Source of the DNA: an uncultured Clostridia bacterium
GTDB lineage: Bacteria > Bacillota > Clostridia > Oscillospirales > Acutalibacteraceae
Length of the DNA stretch: 16,072 nucleotides
Assembly: GCA_946405475.1 (NCBI GenBank)
Contig: CAMJHI010000021.1
Coordinates: 1 to 16,072, forward strand
Direction of reading: 5' to 3'
Position 1 is the stretch's first letter; each line of letters starts with the position of its first letter. This document shows, piece after piece, positions 13,411-16,072 of the stretch. The notes beneath the pieces are model-generated. The model saw only the letters and a program-made list of their open reading frames with translations. It made no database searches and was not told where the DNA came from. The translations under genes were made by a program, and so were the position numbers.

Positions 13411-14217
13411 TCAGAGCTGAATGCTGTTCAGATCGGTATGAGACGGGAACTGCTTGGGCGTCATATAGTCGCCGTATAGCTTTGTCAAGGCTTCATCATA
13501 ATTCTGAGGCACAGAATACTCCCGATCGCCGAATACATGCCGACTCAGCGGAAGCTCATACTTCCGCGGCAAAATACGAGGATCAGCTGTTTCGGGGCTG
13601 TTATAAAGCACCTTTTCGGAATGACGGCTGCCCATGTGTGAGTACAACCAGAACAACAGCTTGCGCAAACGAAAAGCCGTTTTTGTCGGCAGCTTCATAC
13701 AAATCTTAAAAGCTTTTGTTTTCGTGAGCGGGTGATCGATACTCGGATCATAATGGAAAAAGATCAGGTGGGACACGGAACGATAAAACTGGAACAGCTT
13801 TTCCTGCAGCGCAGCGAGCTTTTTGTTTTTGGGCACGCCGCAATAGCAGAAAAGATCGATCCACACGCCGTTGTTGATGTCGATATTCTTCATGAAATGA
13901 GCGGCTTCCGGCATAAAGGTGCCATTCTTCCGCAGTTTTGCAAAAGTGAAAGGATTCTCTGGCTCGGAATCCATCCAGGATAAATGCAGCCCGAGAATCG
14001 GATGCTTACGATAGCAACGCAAAAACTTTCTGAATTCATGTACCTCTATCTCAACATCCACGTCGTCATCCCACGGAATAAACCCGTTATGTCGAATGGC
14101 GCCCAGAAGCGTACCTCCACTCAGACCATATGTAATGTGGTGCGCGTCGCAGAAATCAGCAAATTGGCGAAGAATATCACCTTCCGTTTTTTGCAGTTCT
14201 TCCAGAGTGCAAGCCAT
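13411..14217 (-). CDS. LicD-family protein (phosphocholine/phosphosugar transferase type)
   Basis: This 268-aa protein has the N-terminal signature of the LicD family, a nucleotidyltransferase-like fold. ITYGLSGGTLLGAIRHNG (about 28-45) is followed by IPWDDDVDVEI (47-57), which carries the metal-binding aspartates. LicD proteins attach phosphocholine or similar groups to teichoic acids, LPS or capsule. No signal peptide or membrane span is evident, so it is probably cytoplasmic. ATG 14217 has GGGAGG 7 nt upstream. The gene is flanked by near-identical terminators and has its own promoter, so it stands alone. It is visibly more AT-rich than its neighbours (TTT, AAA, ATC and CTT are common), which suggests acquisition by transfer, as is common for surface-modification genes. 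The acceptor polymer cannot be told from this window. Confidence 0.87.
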   Translation of the reverse strand: MACTLEELQKTEGDILRQFADFCDAHHITYGLSGGTLLGAIRHNGFIPWDDDVDVEIEVHEFRKFLRCYRKHPILGLHLSWMDSEPENPFTFAKLRKNGTFMPEAAHFMKNIDINNGVWIDLFCYCGVPKNKKLAALQEKLFQFYRSVSHLIFFHYDPSIDHPLTKTKAFKICMKLPTKTAFRLRKLLFWLYSHMGSRHSEKVLYNSPETADPRILPRKYELPLSRHVFGDREYSVPQNYDEALTKLYGDYMTPKQFPSHTDLNSIQL

Positions 14218-14253
14218 GCCGGAACCTCCCTATATGGATCAGTGTAAAACTAT

Positions 14254-14280
14254 ATTATAACAGGATCGAAAAAAAGTCAA
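14254..14280 (-). promoter_or_regulatory. Promoter of the LicD gene
   Basis: On the minus strand TTGACT (14280-14275) and a perfect TATAAT (14259-14254) are 15 nt apart, slightly shorter than ideal. The start site would be near 14247, about 30 nt before the ATG. Confidence 0.6.
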
Positions 14281-14320
14281 CCGACTTGTCACACGGAAGG
14301 CGACCGGCAGCCGTTAAAAA

Positions 14321-14352
14321 TCCGACCCGCCGGGATCTGCCGACGGGTCGGA
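14321..14352 (-). terminator. Terminator of the aminomutase-like gene
   Basis: TCCGACCCG pairs with CGGGTCGGA (9 bp), followed by an inner mismatch and CGG with CCG around a short loop. On the minus strand it runs into TTTTTAA. The 26-base core differs from the terminator at 13357-13382 at essentially one base. Confidence 0.85.
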
Positions 14353-14373
14353 GAGAAACAGATTTGCGGAGTC

Positions 14374-15870
14374 TTATTTGTTGAGGTCTCTCTTGCAGAC
14401 TTCGACGTTCTTGAACACGTCGTCAAAGCGGTTGAGCGCTTCGTCGATGACTTCGTCGGTGTCCGCCAGCGAGGTGTAAAGACGGCTGCCGGCGAGGGTG
14501 ACGATGCCGTGCGCCATGTAGGCGGCGCCCATTTCTTCCATGGCGACCTTGCGGCGCAGCATTTCGGGCTTTTTCTTGAGCATCGGGATGACCGAGCCGA
14601 GCAGGTTCATGGAGCTGAAATCGAAGCTCATGGCGCCCGAGCACTCGAGGTGGACGATGGAGCCCTGGTTGTAGGCCACGAACGGCAGATCGTATTTTTC
14701 GATCAGGCCCTTGAGACCGTCGGTGAGGCGATCGCCCGCCTGACCCGCCTTGTAGCAGGCGTCGGTCTTTTCGATTTCCTGAATGGCGCAGTAGCCTGCA
14801 AACGCGGACAGCGGGTTGGCCGCCAGCGTACCGCCGACATAAGCGCGCTTCATCATGGTGCCCACGCCGGCTGCCATGCCGCTGACAAACTCGCGTTTGC
14901 CGCCCACGCCGCCTGCGCTCGGGTAACCGCCGGCCACGACCTTGCCGAAGATGGTCAGATCGGGCACAACGCCGAAGAAGCCCTGCGCGCCGCCCAGACC
15001 GATGCGGAAGCCGGTGACGACTTCGTCCATGATGAACAGAGCGCCGTATTTATCGCAAAGGGCGCGCACGCCGCGGTTGTATTCAAAGTCGATCGGACGG
15101 GTGCCGCTTTCGGGGCCGACCGGCTCCACGATGACGGCCGCCGTGCCGCCGCGCAGCTTGTTGAGCTTGAGCATGGTTTCGAGCATGTCAAGATCGTTGG
15201 GGCGAACCTCATCGGTCGTGGCGTAGCATCCGTGCGGGATGCCGTGGGATTCGAGGAAATTGCGGCTGCCGGGGATCTTCAGGCCGTAAACCATCTGATC
15301 GGACCAGCCGTGATACGCGCCGCCGACCTTGATGATGCGCTTGGCCTTGGTGGCGTTGCGCGCCACACGGATGGCCGCCATGACCGATTCCGTGCCGGAA
15401 CCGAGCATACGGAACATTTCGACGTTGGGCATATGCTTGTTGATCTCTTTGGCGAGCAGAAGCTCCGCCTCATGGAACAGACCGGTAACGGGGCCGCATT
15501 CCTTGATCAGCTCAATGGCCTTGTCGCGCACGGCGGGGTAGTTGCTGCCCAGAATCGTCGGGCCGCCGGCCTGCAGGAAGTCGATGTACTGATTGCCGTC
15601 GCGGTCATAAAGATAGGCACCGTCCGCCTTCACCACGCAGATGGGGAACGGATAGTTGAACGCCAGGTTGTGCTGCACGCCGCCGGGGATGAAGCTTTTG
15701 GCTTCGGTGGTGATCTCCTTGGATTTGGCGCACTTGGTCTCGAAATAATCGAGCACTCTCTTGAGCTCGTCGTCCGAAATGCTGTAGATGGGCTTGGACG
15801 TCAGATTGCCAAGCTGCTTGTAAATGGTTTTCGCATCCTGCCATTTGGAAATGGCATAACCGTTGCTCAT
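14374..15870 (-). CDS. Glutamate-1-semialdehyde 2,1-aminomutase-like class-III PLP enzyme
   Basis: This 498-aa fold-type I PLP enzyme is of aminotransferase class III. Visible marks are PGGVQHNLAF (62-71), GSGTESVMAAIRVAR (157-171, phosphate binding), GGAYHGW (183-189, the Tyr that stacks on PLP), MDEVVTGFR (281-289, the Asp that binds the pyridine nitrogen) and FGKVVAGGYP with Lys310 as the Schiff-base lysine. These most resemble HemL, which converts glutamate-1-semialdehyde to 5-aminolevulinate. However, the chain is about 65 residues longer than usual HemL, mostly an N-terminal extension of about 50 residues. No other tetrapyrrole gene is present, so it may act on another amino substrate. 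ATG 15870 has GGAGG 8 nt upstream and a perfect promoter. It is a single-gene unit with its own terminator. Confidence 0.85.
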   Translation of the reverse strand: MSNGYAISKWQDAKTIYKQLGNLTSKPIYSISDDELKRVLDYFETKCAKSKEITTEAKSFIPGGVQHNLAFNYPFPICVVKADGAYLYDRDGNQYIDFLQAGGPTILGSNYPAVRDKAIELIKECGPVTGLFHEAELLLAKEINKHMPNVEMFRMLGSGTESVMAAIRVARNATKAKRIIKVGGAYHGWSDQMVYGLKIPGSRNFLESHGIPHGCYATTDEVRPNDLDMLETMLKLNKLRGGTAAVIVEPVGPESGTRPIDFEYNRGVRALCDKYGALFIMDEVVTGFRIGLGGAQGFFGVVPDLTIFGKVVAGGYPSAGGVGGKREFVSGMAAGVGTMMKRAYVGGTLAANPLSAFAGYCAIQEIEKTDACYKAGQAGDRLTDGLKGLIEKYDLPFVAYNQGSIVHLECSGAMSFDFSSMNLLGSVIPMLKKKPEMLRRKVAMEEMGAAYMAHGIVTLAGSRLYTSLADTDEVIDEALNRFDDVFKNVEVCKRDLNK

Positions 15871-15912
15871 AATGGATACCTCCGTACATTTTTACAAAAT
15901 GATTGCCATATG

Positions 15913-15941
15913 ATTATATTCTTTCAGAGCTTTCCTGTCAA
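15913..15941 (-). promoter_or_regulatory. Consensus promoter of the aminomutase-like gene
   Basis: On the minus strand TTGACA (15941-15936) and TATAAT (15918-15913) are both perfect with a 17-nt spacer. The transcript would start near 15906, giving a leader of about 35 nt. Confidence 0.88.
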
Positions 15942-16010
15942 CGATATCCCGGGAATTTCATACATTCTTAACTTTAATTCTCACCCGGAAAAAGGGGATC
16001 TGCCGCGATT

Positions 16011-16039
16011 TTGACGGGGTTCGACAAAAACTTTATTAC
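16011..16039 (+). promoter_or_regulatory. Weak candidate plus-strand promoter at the window edge
   Basis: TTGACG (16011-16016) and TATTAC (16034-16039) are 17 nt apart and would point to a gene starting beyond the window. Only 33 bases remain after it, so this cannot be tested here. Confidence 0.25.
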
Positions 16040-16072
16040 GTTCTGTTATCCTCCGGCCGGGCGCAAAATACG

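Noticed and set aside
14509..16014. Plus-strand ORF of 501 aa opposite the aminomutase-like gene
   Set aside because: It is the complement frame of a well-recognised PLP enzyme and also runs through that gene's perfect promoter.
1..16072. CRISPR array, tRNA/rRNA, transposase, integrase or attachment site
   Set aside because: I saw no regular repeat-spacer series, cloverleaf-type sequence, recombinase motifs or flanking inverted repeats on either strand.

Overview
The window looks like chromosomal DNA of a GC-rich Gram-positive anaerobe of the Clostridia (Oscillospiraceae/Ruminococcaceae-like). The signs are strong GGAGG-type ribosome binding sites, TTGACA/TATAAT promoters, a lipobox lipoprotein, an ECF-type vitamin transporter and the overall protein repertoire. 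Nearly all genes lie on the minus strand; the exceptions are a truncated gene at the left edge and a 187-aa secreted protein at 3742-4305. No rRNA, tRNA, CRISPR array or insertion sequence is visible.

Layout, read in the direction of transcription (right to left). (a) 15870-14374: a class-III PLP enzyme of the glutamate-1-semialdehyde aminomutase type, with a consensus promoter and its own terminator. (b) 14217-13411: a LicD-family protein, more AT-rich than its surroundings, ending at an almost identical terminator. (c) 13275-7612: an apparent operon of a secreted LCAT/lipase-like hydrolase, EcfT, a fused double ATPase EcfA, an S component and a polysaccharide deacetylase-like protein. The EcfT/EcfA and EcfA/EcfS junctions overlap by 4 nt. 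(d) 7607-4354: a second transcription unit with a perfect-box promoter and a roughly 250-nt leader. I read the leader as a short (class II-like) cobalamin riboswitch followed by an intrinsic terminator. It controls a 62-aa protein, a secreted DUF4430 protein and a 654-aa membrane-tethered protein with an N-terminal alpha/alpha-barrel and a C-terminal DUF4430 domain. (e) 3742-4305 on the plus strand: a secreted or membrane protein convergent with unit d, sharing a bidirectional terminator with it. (f) 3528-390: an ECF sigma factor, a membrane-anchored beta-propeller protein and a lipoprotein, translationally overlapping and closed by a 16-bp-stem terminator.

The most interesting reading is units c and d together. 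In animals, vitamin B12 is captured by intrinsic factor and transcobalamin, which have exactly this two-domain build: an alpha6/alpha6 barrel plus a DUF4430-like beta domain. Here the two lobes sit on one surface protein, joined by a long Pro/Thr-rich linker and a transmembrane hairpin. A second secreted DUF4430 protein precedes it. Both appear to be under a cobalamin riboswitch and lie directly downstream of a complete ECF transporter of unassigned specificity. This suggests a Gram-positive surface capture and import system for cobalamin or other corrinoids. The domain architecture, riboswitch elements and gene order are visible in the sequence; corrinoid binding and coupling to the transporter are inference.
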